DNA from: JAZDLX01 sp964538455
Lineage (GTDB): Bacteria; Electryoneota; Electryoneia; Electryoneales; Electryoneaceae
DNA: 13,955 bases
Reading direction: 5' to 3'
Assembly (NCBI GenBank): GCA_964538455.1
Contig: CAZIDZ010000054.1
Coordinates: 1-13,955, forward strand
The position numbers and the translations under genes were made by a program. The notes beneath the pieces are model-generated. The model had not been told where the DNA came from. It made no database searches and saw nothing but the letters and a program-made list of their open reading frames with translations. This document shows, one piece after another, positions 1 through 6,163 of this stretch (position 1 is the first letter of the stretch; the number at the start of each line of letters is the position of its first letter).

Positions 1-99
1 TTCCCGGAACGGCCCGATAGTATAAAGCTCCAACTGGAATGACGCAAGTGTCCTGTTCAGGCGGTTCTCCCCGGAGATCGAACCAATACTTCATCCGGT

Positions 100-122
100 C
101 CGGCACACCTTTGGTGAGCCGG
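100..122 (-). terminator. Hairpin downstream of the DUF4097-like gene, possible transcript end
   Basis: This is a 10-bp stem with one T-T mismatch and an AAA loop (arms 100-109 and 113-122), starting 24 bases past the stop of the secreted beta-repeat gene. On the minus strand no run of T follows it, so it is not a textbook intrinsic terminator. It could slow polymerase or protect the mRNA 3' end. Bases 1-145 hold no other gene that I can support. Confidence 0.3.
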
Positions 123-145
123 TTTCACGCACCCGGAGCTTCGAT

Positions 146-1246
146 TCAGCTCTTGCGGATGTGGATTCTTCCCCGGCCGCTGCTGAGGTTCACGGACATC
201 CCGCCGCCGTTGATCTTCCCTCTGCCCGTGATCCCTTCCCAACGGTCCTCGCTGATGTCGAGATCGAAATCGGAGCGAATATCGCTCCGGCCGCTGGGGT
301 CGTTGACGATAGCGTACACGGTCGCCGGCAGTTTCCCCGGGAGCAGCACGTTCACATTGCCGGTGCCCGTGCTTACATCCAGAGTCCACTCGGCGGCGTT
401 CTTATCCATTGGAACATCCACATCCACCGTTCCCGCTCCGGTGCTGCAGGCGAGCGAACCGTGCACCTCGCGGCCGTCGATATTCCCGGCCCCTGTCGAG
501 ACCTTCAGGTCGCCCTTGTGCCCGCGAATACGTATCTTGCCCGCTCCGGTGGAAAGGCGCAGCGAACCCTCCGTCTCGAACAAATCGATGCTGCCGCCGC
601 CCGTGCTCGCTCGTCCCTTTGAATCGGCCACCACGGATTCCAGCGATATGCTGCCTCCGCCCGTGGACACGTCCACATACCCTTTCACATCGGTCAGCGA
701 GATCGATCCGCCTCCCGTCGAAACGTCGAGGTCTCCCTGGCAGGACTCAACGGTGATGCTGCCGCCTCCCGAACTCATGTGGACCTGCCCCTCGAGACCG
801 GAGACCGTAATCGAACCTCCTCCGGTTTCCCCGTTCACATCGAACTTCGCCGGGAGCATCGCCTCCGTCGAAACCGAAATCCCCCGCAGGTTCGATCTCC
901 AGTGACGTTGGCCGTAGACCGTGATCCGGGTCCCGGAGGTTTTGAACTCCGGGATCACTTCCTGCAACAGCTCCTCCGCTTCCTCCTGGCGGATAGAGCC
1001 TTTGATCCTTAACTCATAGACGACGGTTGCACTCTTGAACTTCCCCCCGGTGATCGTGATGCTGCCGACGAGATCCTTCATCCTCAGCGACCCGCCGCTG
1101 CCTACATCGGTCGCGTAGGTCACCGTCGCGGTCCAGCCTACAAAGCTCTTCTTCCACGAGATTTCCGGATTGTCTGAGGCGTAGGATGGCAGGGTCAGGA
1201 ATATCAGCAGCAGGGAAAGCGCGGAGATGCCAAGTGTCTTTCGCAT
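146..1246 (-). CDS. Secreted DUF4097-like beta-solenoid protein with 18-residue repeats
   Basis: A 366-aa protein. Residues 1-24 form a clear signal peptide: MRK, then a Leu-rich core, then a YAS site before DNPE, so the mature chain is exported. From about residue 139 to 300 it consists of repeats, most exactly 18 residues long, each opening with S-T/S-G-G/A-G-S/N-I/V and followed by alternating hydrophobic residues. Two more copies lie near 339-365. This is the pattern of DUF4097/DUF4098-type putative adhesins, which fold as a right-handed beta-helix. Their role is poorly known; envelope or surface function is an inference. The ATG at 1246 is chosen because it gives the signal peptide and follows GGGGAG at about 7 nt; a longer open frame to 1408 lacks both. 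The gene stands 235 bp from the gene upstream and probably has its own promoter, but I see no convincing -35/-10 pair. Confidence 0.85.
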   Translation of the reverse strand: MRKTLGISALSLLLIFLTLPSYASDNPEISWKKSFVGWTATVTYATDVGSGGSLRMKDLVGSITITGGKFKSATVVYELRIKGSIRQEEAEELLQEVIPEFKTSGTRITVYGQRHWRSNLRGISVSTEAMLPAKFDVNGETGGGSITVSGLEGQVHMSSGGGSITVESCQGDLDVSTGGGSISLTDVKGYVDVSTGGGSISLESVVADSKGRASTGGGSIDLFETEGSLRLSTGAGKIRIRGHKGDLKVSTGAGNIDGREVHGSLACSTGAGTVDVDVPMDKNAAEWTLDVSTGTGNVNVLLPGKLPATVYAIVNDPSGRSDIRSDFDLDISEDRWEGITGRGKINGGGMSVNLSSGRGRIHIRKS

Positions 1247-1405
1247 AGATCGTCTCCCCGTGATTGAATAACCGGCTCCGGCGCATCGATCACGCATTTG
1301 TTTGACATTTGTTCGCCGGACAAGGTTACAATCCACTCGGCCGAGGCTATAACGCTTTGATTTTGCAGGACAGATCGGGACTCTTATCGTTCCGTTCGTG
1401 GGGAG

Positions 1406-1429
1406 CATAGGCGTCGGAATGCGCCTATG
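1406..1429. other. Perfect 8-bp hairpin between the GNAT and DUF4097-like genes
   Basis: Arms CATAGGCG (1406-1413) and CGCCTATG (1422-1429) pair perfectly around an 8-nt loop. The hairpin lies about 50 bases after the stop of the acetyltransferase gene and 160 bases before the start of the secreted protein gene. No T-run follows on the minus strand. It could be a weak terminator, an mRNA processing site or an operator; the sequence does not decide. Confidence 0.35.
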
Positions 1430-1481
1430 GGTAGGGATCGGACAAATATATGGGCGACGACAGCCGGCCGCAGCGTGCCCT

Positions 1482-2057
1482 TCACGCGGACTGAGGATAC
1501 AACGGTTTCATCATGCGAAGGCTCCGGTGCGTTCGGTCCCCGAATTGGACTGTCCGGGTGACGCCGGTTTCGCCGTATCCAAGAGCGGTCCAGAATGCCC
1601 GGGCCGAGGTGTTGGATTCAACGACCCCGAGCTCGACGGAATCGTATTCGAGATCGAGCGCCCTCCCCTCGAAGGCCTGAACGGTTGCACGGCCGATCCC
1701 GGAGCGCCGGACGGCCGGATCAACCAGCAGCAGACCCAGCCACCAGGCTCGATCGTCCGGGTAATCCCGCAAAGCATCGAGCAGGCCCACGAGCTTTCGC
1801 CCCGCCCAGATCCCTTCTATTGTCCGCACCCCTGGATCGAACTCCGGCGGGATGCCTTCCTCGAACAGCAGCAGGGCTTCGTTTTCGCGGGGCGGGGCGC
1901 CGGTGAGAATCTGAAAATAGTCTTCGCAGCGGACGAACAAATCCCGGACCAGACCGACATCGGCCACTGTCAGAAACCGCGATCGAAGCGGACTCTCCAG
2001 AGCGAGGTGTGGCAGGCCGCTCGTTTCATCCCCCGCTTCGCTGTTCCCTGTATTCAT
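1482..2057 (-). CDS. GNAT-family N-acetyltransferase
   Basis: A 191-aa cytosolic protein. Residues 30-70 give the first beta-alpha units of a GNAT fold. Motif A, the acetyl-CoA pyrophosphate loop, is visible at about 109-124 as LLLVDPAVRRSGIGRA, matching the R/Q-x-x-G-x-G/A signature. Motif B follows at about 146-161 (VESNTSARAFWTALGY), typical of GNAT enzymes whose Asn contacts CoA. It should transfer an acetyl group from acetyl-CoA to an amine. The acceptor cannot be told; many such proteins act on small molecules or protein N-termini. It starts 13 bases after the stop of the HD-domain gene, so the two are probably co-transcribed. The ATG at 2057 has only a weak purine stretch (GCGGAA) directly before it, so the exact start is less certain than the family. 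Confidence 0.85.
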   Translation of the reverse strand: MNTGNSEAGDETSGLPHLALESPLRSRFLTVADVGLVRDLFVRCEDYFQILTGAPPRENEALLLFEEGIPPEFDPGVRTIEGIWAGRKLVGLLDALRDYPDDRAWWLGLLLVDPAVRRSGIGRATVQAFEGRALDLEYDSVELGVVESNTSARAFWTALGYGETGVTRTVQFGDRTHRSLRMMKPLYPQSA

Positions 2058-2070
2058 TTCCGCAGGCCGT

Positions 2071-2613
2071 TCAATACCTGCCGCCGAACACCTGGAAATC
2101 GATGAAGTCGGCGTGGTGAAAAATGATCGCCTCCGGACTGTGTGGGAAACCTTCTCCCTCCTTGCTGTGCACCGCGGCGATATGCAGCACCTCGTCCGGC
2201 AACCCCTGAGCCCAACCCAGCCCGACGCTGCTGAACGGGTGGCGCAGGTACTCCCCGTGTTTCGACTTCACCGCTCCCTTCTCAGCATCCGGCTGGTATT
2301 CGAGCAGCTTGCCGACGTCGGCGATCAGCGCCCCCGCAATCAGGTGGTCGCGGTTCAGCTTCAGCCTGCCTCCGTACCGCTCCACAAGCAGGTCGTGGAT
2401 CGAAGCGCACATCTTGGCGCAGGTGCGAACGTGATCGAGAAAACTGATCTCGAGCCCCTCGATCAACAGGCTGAATGGGAATTTCGAGAGTTGCGCGGGA
2501 GTCCAGCCGCCCTTTTTCAGCCCCTCCAGCCACGTCGTGATCACCTTCTCACGAAGGGTCTCATCCCGGATTTCGGTGAATTCGGGAAGTTGCTCCAGCA
2601 GCTGTTCACGCAT
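2071..2613 (-). CDS. HD-domain protein with an altered HD motif
   Basis: A 180-aa helical protein with the layout of the HD phosphohydrolase superfamily. Candidate metal ligands appear in order: His61 (FLDHVRTC), the HD position at 98-99, His125 (RHP), His149 (AAVHS), and His166-His167/Asp169 (FHHADFID). The diagnostic H-D-x-G-K motif reads A-D-V-G-K, so the His is missing while Asp and the rest are kept. Family members usually hydrolyse phosphomonoesters or phosphodiesters of nucleotides or RNA. With this ligand changed the enzyme may be weak, may use another ligand, or may be a binding protein. An in-frame GTG at 2622 is possible, but the ATG at 2613 has GGAG 8 nt upstream and is preferred. 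It lies 66 bases after the PAP2 stop and 13 before the GNAT gene. The true substrate is unknown. Confidence 0.78.
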   Translation of the reverse strand: MREQLLEQLPEFTEIRDETLREKVITTWLEGLKKGGWTPAQLSKFPFSLLIEGLEISFLDHVRTCAKMCASIHDLLVERYGGRLKLNRDHLIAGALIADVGKLLEYQPDAEKGAVKSKHGEYLRHPFSSVGLGWAQGLPDEVLHIAAVHSKEGEGFPHSPEAIIFHHADFIDFQVFGGRY

Positions 2614-2679
2614 GCGCTTCACTCCGCTTTTCTTGCGCCCGGGTATTCCCGGACGAGTCCTTGATTCGCCTGCGACCCA

Positions 2680-3738
2680 CTATTTTGAATCCGGTGACAG
2701 CGTGCGAACACGCGGAGCGCGGTCCATCCGGCTACGTGCTCCGCTCGCGCTCCCGGCGGACCTCTTCCTCTGTTTACGCCACAGCTGCATCCGTTTCGCC
2801 AGGTTCGTCACCACCGGAACGCCGAAGGTCAGCGTCAGCCCGACGAGAATTCCGGCCAATTGGCCCGCCGCCGGCGTCTCACGCTTGATCAACGGCCGCA
2901 CCGCGAACCCGGTGCCCATCACCAGCGCCGTTCCGACCACACCCTGTGCCCACCGTTGCTTTTTTGTCGGTTCGTCGAGGCGGAATCGGCTCCGTCCCGA
3001 GAGATCGTGCCCTACCGCCAACCCTCCCGCGACGCCCAGCGGAAACGACGCCAGGGCGCTGCCGGTGAGCAATCCCGCAATTGAAGATGCGAACAGAATC
3101 GCGAACCCACGCGAACCCCGCGGCTTCCGCAGCCACCAGTCGCGGAATGGTTGCTCGAGATGGGCGACCCCCGCGACCGTCGCCAGACCCAGCGCCGCGC
3201 CCGCCACTACGTCCCGCGGATAATGAACGCCGAGATAGACTCTCGAGAGCGGAATCGTCGTCGCCAGGCTGACACCGAGGATGCGAATCCAGAAACGTTT
3301 CGCTTTCAACGCGAGGAAGGTGCCGAGCGCGACAGCGTTCTGCGCATGACCGGAGGGAAACGTAAAATCCCCCGGGGCAACAAACGCCCAGGGGTGCATC
3401 GCCTCACGTGGAGGGCGTGGAAAACGGAAACGGGATTTGACAATCTGGTTGACCGCGACCGTCGGCAAAATCACGCCTGCAAGCTGCAGCGCCGTTTCGC
3501 GGTCGTAGGCGCTGAACAGCCCGCCGAGCAGCGCGAAATAGGCGACTTCACTGCCCGCCGCCGCCATCGCCAACGACGCCGCGTTCAATTCCGGCGTTCG
3601 TCTCTTCGCGCGACGGAACGCCGCCTCGCGATCGGCGAGCCATGGAAACCAGTCCCGTCCTTCGACGATCCCGAGCTGGAGGGGATCGAATTCACGTTCC
3701 CCGGCCCGGCTCGATATGTGCAGCAACGGCAGGTGCAT
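2680..3738 (-). CDS. PAP2-superfamily membrane phosphatase
   Basis: A 352-aa protein with all three catalytic motifs of the PAP2 acid phosphatase family. K-x6-R-P is at 101-109 (KSRFRFPRP), PSGH at 128-131, and S-R-x5-H-x3-D at 165-176, with His172 the expected nucleophile and His131 the general acid. Hydrophobic segments near 53-76, 85-100, 134-165, 178-193 and in the C-terminal part (212-245, 268-308) fit an integral membrane enzyme. Known relatives dephosphorylate lipid pyrophosphates such as undecaprenyl-PP, phosphatidic acid or phosphatidylglycerol phosphate; which applies here cannot be told. The region beyond the core (about 200-352) is longer than in minimal PAP2 enzymes and ends in a basic, low-complexity tail. 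The open frame continues to 3825 through a repeat element. The ATG at 3738, with GGAAAGA upstream, is preferred because homology-like sequence begins after it. Confidence 0.9.
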   Translation of the reverse strand: MHLPLLHISSRAGEREFDPLQLGIVEGRDWFPWLADREAAFRRAKRRTPELNAASLAMAAAGSEVAYFALLGGLFSAYDRETALQLAGVILPTVAVNQIVKSRFRFPRPPREAMHPWAFVAPGDFTFPSGHAQNAVALGTFLALKAKRFWIRILGVSLATTIPLSRVYLGVHYPRDVVAGAALGLATVAGVAHLEQPFRDWWLRKPRGSRGFAILFASSIAGLLTGSALASFPLGVAGGLAVGHDLSGRSRFRLDEPTKKQRWAQGVVGTALVMGTGFAVRPLIKRETPAAGQLAGILVGLTLTFGVPVVTNLAKRMQLWRKQRKRSAGSASGARSRMDRAPRVRTLSPDSK

Positions 3739-3765
3739 GGACCATCTTTCCGTGAATGACACGGT

Positions 3766-3774
3766 AAGATAGCA
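3766..3774 (-). promoter_or_regulatory. Possible extended -10 promoter for the PAP2 gene
   Basis: On the minus strand this reads TGCTATCTT, an extended -10 pattern (TGn before TATnnT), 27 bases before the chosen PAP2 start. No good -35 is seen at the right distance. It lies just inside the inverted-repeat element at 3784-3887. Low confidence. Confidence 0.25.
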
Positions 3775-3783
3775 CACCGCTGC

Positions 3784-3887
3784 GCTGTCACCACCCCCTC
3801 GGGAGTTGAGTGACAGCTGGTTCATTCTGCGAGCCAGAAAAAGCTGAGCGGTATTATCACGTGGATTAGGTACCTGTCACGCAACTC
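3784..3887. repeat. Inverted-repeat element with TGACAG/CTGTCA arms
   Basis: The arms 3803-3816 (GAGTTGAGTGACAG) and 3874-3887 (CTGTCACGCAACTC) pair over 14 bp with one mismatch around a 57-base spacer. A third arm, GCTGTCA at 3784-3790, also pairs with TGACAGC at 3811-3817, so alternative hairpins are possible. Read on the minus strand, the right arm continues as CGTGACAGGTACCTAATCC, close to the arm of the element at 13838-13920. It fills most of the 160-bp gap between the unknown 127-aa gene and the PAP2 gene. It looks like a REP/MITE-type intergenic repeat. Confidence 0.65.
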
Positions 3888-3898
3888 AATCCATACCG

Positions 3899-4282
3899 TC
3901 ACGCCGCGGCCTTGTCCATCAGGCATGCCACCGCTGTCAGATGGCCGTTCTCGTTGCGGCGAAGTTCCATCTCCTTCCCGATCAGCTCACGGGGCGCGGT
4001 CACACCGTGATAGTGGAGAAATCCCGCGAACGAGGAATCGGCACGGATCTTCCCCTCGACATCCAGGTCGAGAAACAGGAACCGCTGTTCGACATCCCCC
4101 TCCTTGTTAAGCAGAAAAACGTTGTTGATCGTGTACTCAAATCCGTCCTGCGTGCTGCACACCAGGTCGACAATCCTGCTTTTGCCGCCGAGACGGTTTT
4201 CCACCTCACGAATCTTCACATCCCGCAGCACCACCGGCCGTCCGGCGTGCTCGCTCCCCACTTCCAGGTCCAGAATGTCCAT
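3899..4282 (-). CDS. Conserved-looking hypothetical protein, 127 aa
   Basis: I do not recognise this family. The protein has 127 residues, no signal peptide and no membrane segment. Alternating hydrophobic and charged residues (for example IVDLVCS, FLFLDLDVEG, MELRRNENG, LTAVACL) suggest a small, mostly beta, cytosolic domain. The stretch SSFAGFLHYHGVTAPRELIG (about 83-102) looks like a helix pair set between strands. It is judged real because its codon use matches its neighbours, the overlapping frames are poor, and the ATG at 4282 follows AAAGGG at about 6-8 nt. It stands alone: a repeat element separates it from the PAP2 gene and a 640-bp gene-free region lies upstream, with a structured leader at 4373-4421. 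A regulatory or nucleic-acid-binding role is only a guess. Confidence 0.65.
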   Translation of the reverse strand: MDILDLEVGSEHAGRPVVLRDVKIREVENRLGGKSRIVDLVCSTQDGFEYTINNVFLLNKEGDVEQRFLFLDLDVEGKIRADSSFAGFLHYHGVTAPRELIGKEMELRRNENGHLTAVACLMDKAAA

Positions 4283-4372
4283 GGTTCGCCCTTTCCCAAA
4301 TCGCCTTACTGCCCTTCGCCCTGTTGCTTATCCCTCGATCCCTGATCCGGCGCCCAACTGAACATATGTGTA

Positions 4373-4421
4373 GAAAAGGGGGCGCACAAGTCCCTTTTCG
4401 AATACTGAACAAATATTCAGT
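4373..4421. promoter_or_regulatory. Structured leader or operator region upstream of the 127-aa gene
   Basis: Two perfect inverted repeats lie side by side. GAAAAGGG (4373-4380) pairs with CCCTTTTC (4392-4399) around 11 bases. ACTGAA (4404-4409) pairs with TTCAGT (4416-4421) around CAAATA. The octamer ACTGAACA also occurs at 4357-4364 and again at 4404-4411, a direct repeat about 47 bases apart. On the minus strand TTGTGC and TATGTT lie 17 bases apart in this region and could be a weak promoter. The arrangement suits an operator or mRNA leader structure; no known riboswitch class is recognised. Confidence 0.35.
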
Positions 4422-4457
4422 CTCCGGGAGCCCACCCCATAGCACAGAGACCGCAAA

Positions 4458-4500
4458 TAAATAGGGACTGTCCCTATTTAACTGCTAATTATTATAATTC
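4458..4500. repeat. Solo copy of the RAYT-associated palindrome with AT-rich tail
   Basis: A 23-bp palindrome at 4458-4480, with odd centre and core GGGACTGTCCC, is followed by an AT-rich tail. Bases 4459-4484 are identical to 8945-8970, one end of the transposase unit, and the tail (TAATTAT) also resembles that unit. No transposase gene is nearby, so this is a solo or non-autonomous copy, in the same orientation on the + strand as the copy at 8945. Confidence 0.85.
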
Positions 4501-4925
4501 TAACGAACAAGTCATAAAGATGGCGTCACTTAGAAGTGAAGTGTTCAAATTCCCGGATCTCCCGTGTCAAGTTGCGTGGCCCTACGGACAGCTCGATCCT
4601 GGCCGTTCGGGATTGTGATTCTCCCGTAGTTGTTATCACCAGCGCAGCGCATGTAGCCCGGAATCTCGATTCCGGGGAGAGAAAATCTGCCCCGACATGG
4701 AGAACCCGGATTCGAGAATCCGGGCTACCAACTGTTGAGGACCTGACGCAAACCGATAACAACATTAAAATGGACTCCCGCCTGCGCGGAAATGACGGAC
4801 ATGGGTGTCCCGGGTGGCTTGTCCACCCGTATTTCACAATGGACTTGGCGTAACAACATAAAAAATGGATTGATGGGTGGCCCGGGACTTCAGTCCCGGG
4901 TTTCACAATGGACCTGACGCGATCA
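4501..4925. repeat. Gene-free mosaic of several palindromic repeats
   Basis: No gene is supported here. It holds a run of hairpins of different types. 4657-4676 has arms CCCGGAAT/ATTCCGGG. 4705-4724 has arms CCCGGATT/AATCCGGG. With GTAG and CTAC at their outer ends, these two form an inverted pair (4653-4662 against 4719-4728). 4774-4798 resembles the widespread CCCGCCTGCGCGG repeat. 4811-4829 has arms CGGGTGG/CCACCCG. 4881-4900 has arms CCCGGGACT/AGTCCCGGG. Between them, a linker related to GGACCTGACGC, AACAACAT and AAAATGGA recurs at about 4738, 4842 and 4908, so the region appears to have grown by repeated duplication or insertion of small units. Confidence 0.75.
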
Positions 4926-4962
4926 CAAAAAGAGGCACCTCCGGCAACACCGGAAGCGCCTC
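4926..4962 (-). terminator. Rho-independent terminator after gcvT
   Basis: On the minus strand the stem GAGGCGCTTCCGG pairs with CCGGAGGTGCCTC (13 bp with two G-T pairs) around the loop TGTTG, and TTTTT follows directly. It begins about 35 bases past the gcvT stop. This is a strong intrinsic terminator and marks the end of the transketolase-gcvT transcript, possibly of the longer transcript from yajC. Confidence 0.92.
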
Positions 4963-4997
4963 TCGCAAGGAACAATTAAGAAGGATTAGGCGCAGAA

Positions 4998-6086
4998 TCA
5001 ATAATCCCGCTTGTAAAACGGCGTCTCGACAACCTTCGCGGTGATCTTTTTCCCCCGGATGTCCAGTTCGAAACGGCTGTCCAGCGGCGCGTACTCCTTG
5101 GCGAGGTAGGCGATCCCAATCCCCTGGTCAAGTGTCGGCGACCAGCAGCCGCTGGTGACAACACCGATTTTTTCGCCCGCCGAGAAGCATTCGTACTCGT
5201 GACGCGGGATCGCCTTGCCCTCGACAACGAAGCCGATCAGCTTCCGTTCGATCCCTTTCGCCTTGATCTCGAGGATCGCGTCCCGGCCGATGAAATCCCC
5301 CTTGTTCACCTTGGTGATCCAGCCAAGCCCCGCTTCGATCGGATTGGTGTTCTCGTCGATATCGTTGCCATAGAGTGCGTACTTCATCTCCATCCGCAGC
5401 GTGTCCCTAGCCCCGAGGCCGACCGGCTCGATCTCGAATTCCTGACCCGCATCGAGCACCGCATCCCAGACCGCAGGGGCAGTTTCGTTGTCCACGTACA
5501 GCTCGAACCCTTCCTCGCCGGTGTAACCGGTGCGGCTGATGATCGTCCGGTGACCCGCGATCTCCCCCTCGCGGAACCAGTAGAACTGGATCTCGTCGAG
5601 TTTCGTCCGGGTCAGTTTCTGAACGACCTGCTTGGCGTTCCTGCCCTGCACCGCCAGCAGGCTGATCCGGTCGGAGGCGTCGTCGATGATGATATCTCCG
5701 CTCGCACGACGCTTGATCCAGTCGAAATCCTTTTGACGGTTCGCGGCGTTGACAACGAGCAGGAAGCGGTCGGGGTAACGGTAGACGATCAGGTCGTCGA
5801 TGATCCCCCCGTTCTCATAGAGCATCGCGGAGTACTGCGCCTGGTTGACCTGCAGCTTGGCGGCGTTGTTCACCGTGATCTTGCTGACAAATTCCGCCGC
5901 GCGGTCGCCCTTGATCCAGATCTCGCCCATGTGGGAGACGTCGAATATTCCCACCGTGCTGCGGACACGCTTGTGCTCTTCGACGATGCTGCGGTACTGA
6001 ATCGGCATCAGGTGCCCGGCGAAGGGAACGATTTTCGCCCCCGCCTCAACGTGCTTCTCATAAAGAGCGGTCTTCGCCCCGTCCAT
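4998..6086 (-). CDS. gcvT: Aminomethyltransferase, glycine cleavage system T protein
   Basis: A 362-aa protein, the usual length for GcvT. It moves the methylene group from aminomethyl-lipoyl H protein to tetrahydrofolate, releasing ammonia, in the cytosolic glycine cleavage complex. Family landmarks are seen in order: GIFDVSHMGE (46-55), NGGIIDDLIVY (92-102) with the conserved Asp, GYTGEEGFELYV (187-198), GLGARDTLRMEM (223-234), and SGCWSPTLDQGIGIAYL (312-328) in the C-terminal barrel domain. The ATG at 6086 follows GGGAGGTGG and is well supported. It is the last gene before a strong terminator and starts 77 bases after the transketolase C half. Neither gcvH nor gcvP is in the window, so the rest of the complex must lie elsewhere. 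I see no glycine riboswitch in the short upstream gap. Confidence 0.96.
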   Translation of the reverse strand: MDGAKTALYEKHVEAGAKIVPFAGHLMPIQYRSIVEEHKRVRSTVGIFDVSHMGEIWIKGDRAAEFVSKITVNNAAKLQVNQAQYSAMLYENGGIIDDLIVYRYPDRFLLVVNAANRQKDFDWIKRRASGDIIIDDASDRISLLAVQGRNAKQVVQKLTRTKLDEIQFYWFREGEIAGHRTIISRTGYTGEEGFELYVDNETAPAVWDAVLDAGQEFEIEPVGLGARDTLRMEMKYALYGNDIDENTNPIEAGLGWITKVNKGDFIGRDAILEIKAKGIERKLIGFVVEGKAIPRHEYECFSAGEKIGVVTSGCWSPTLDQGIGIAYLAKEYAPLDSRFELDIRGKKITAKVVETPFYKRDY

Positions 6087-6163
6087 CCATCCACCTCCCG
6101 ATTGCGGACTTCATCGCGAACGTATCGGTCCGAACTCTGCCCTCCCTCGTGCGCCCCGGTTCG

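Noticed and set aside
39..905. 288-residue plus-strand open frame rich in PPPV
   Set aside because: It is the antisense shadow of the 54-base repeats of the secreted beta-repeat gene; the proline runs are reversed GGGS codons.
4526..4975. 149-residue open frame on the minus strand between gcvT and the 127-aa gene
   Set aside because: It runs through the palindrome mosaic and contains SFPRRRESI, the usual false translation of a common intergenic palindrome. It has no domain, lies across the terminator, and shows no coding bias.
6087..6163. Glycine riboswitch upstream of gcvT
   Set aside because: The gap is only 77 bases, too short for the usual tandem aptamer with expression platform, and no such fold is seen.
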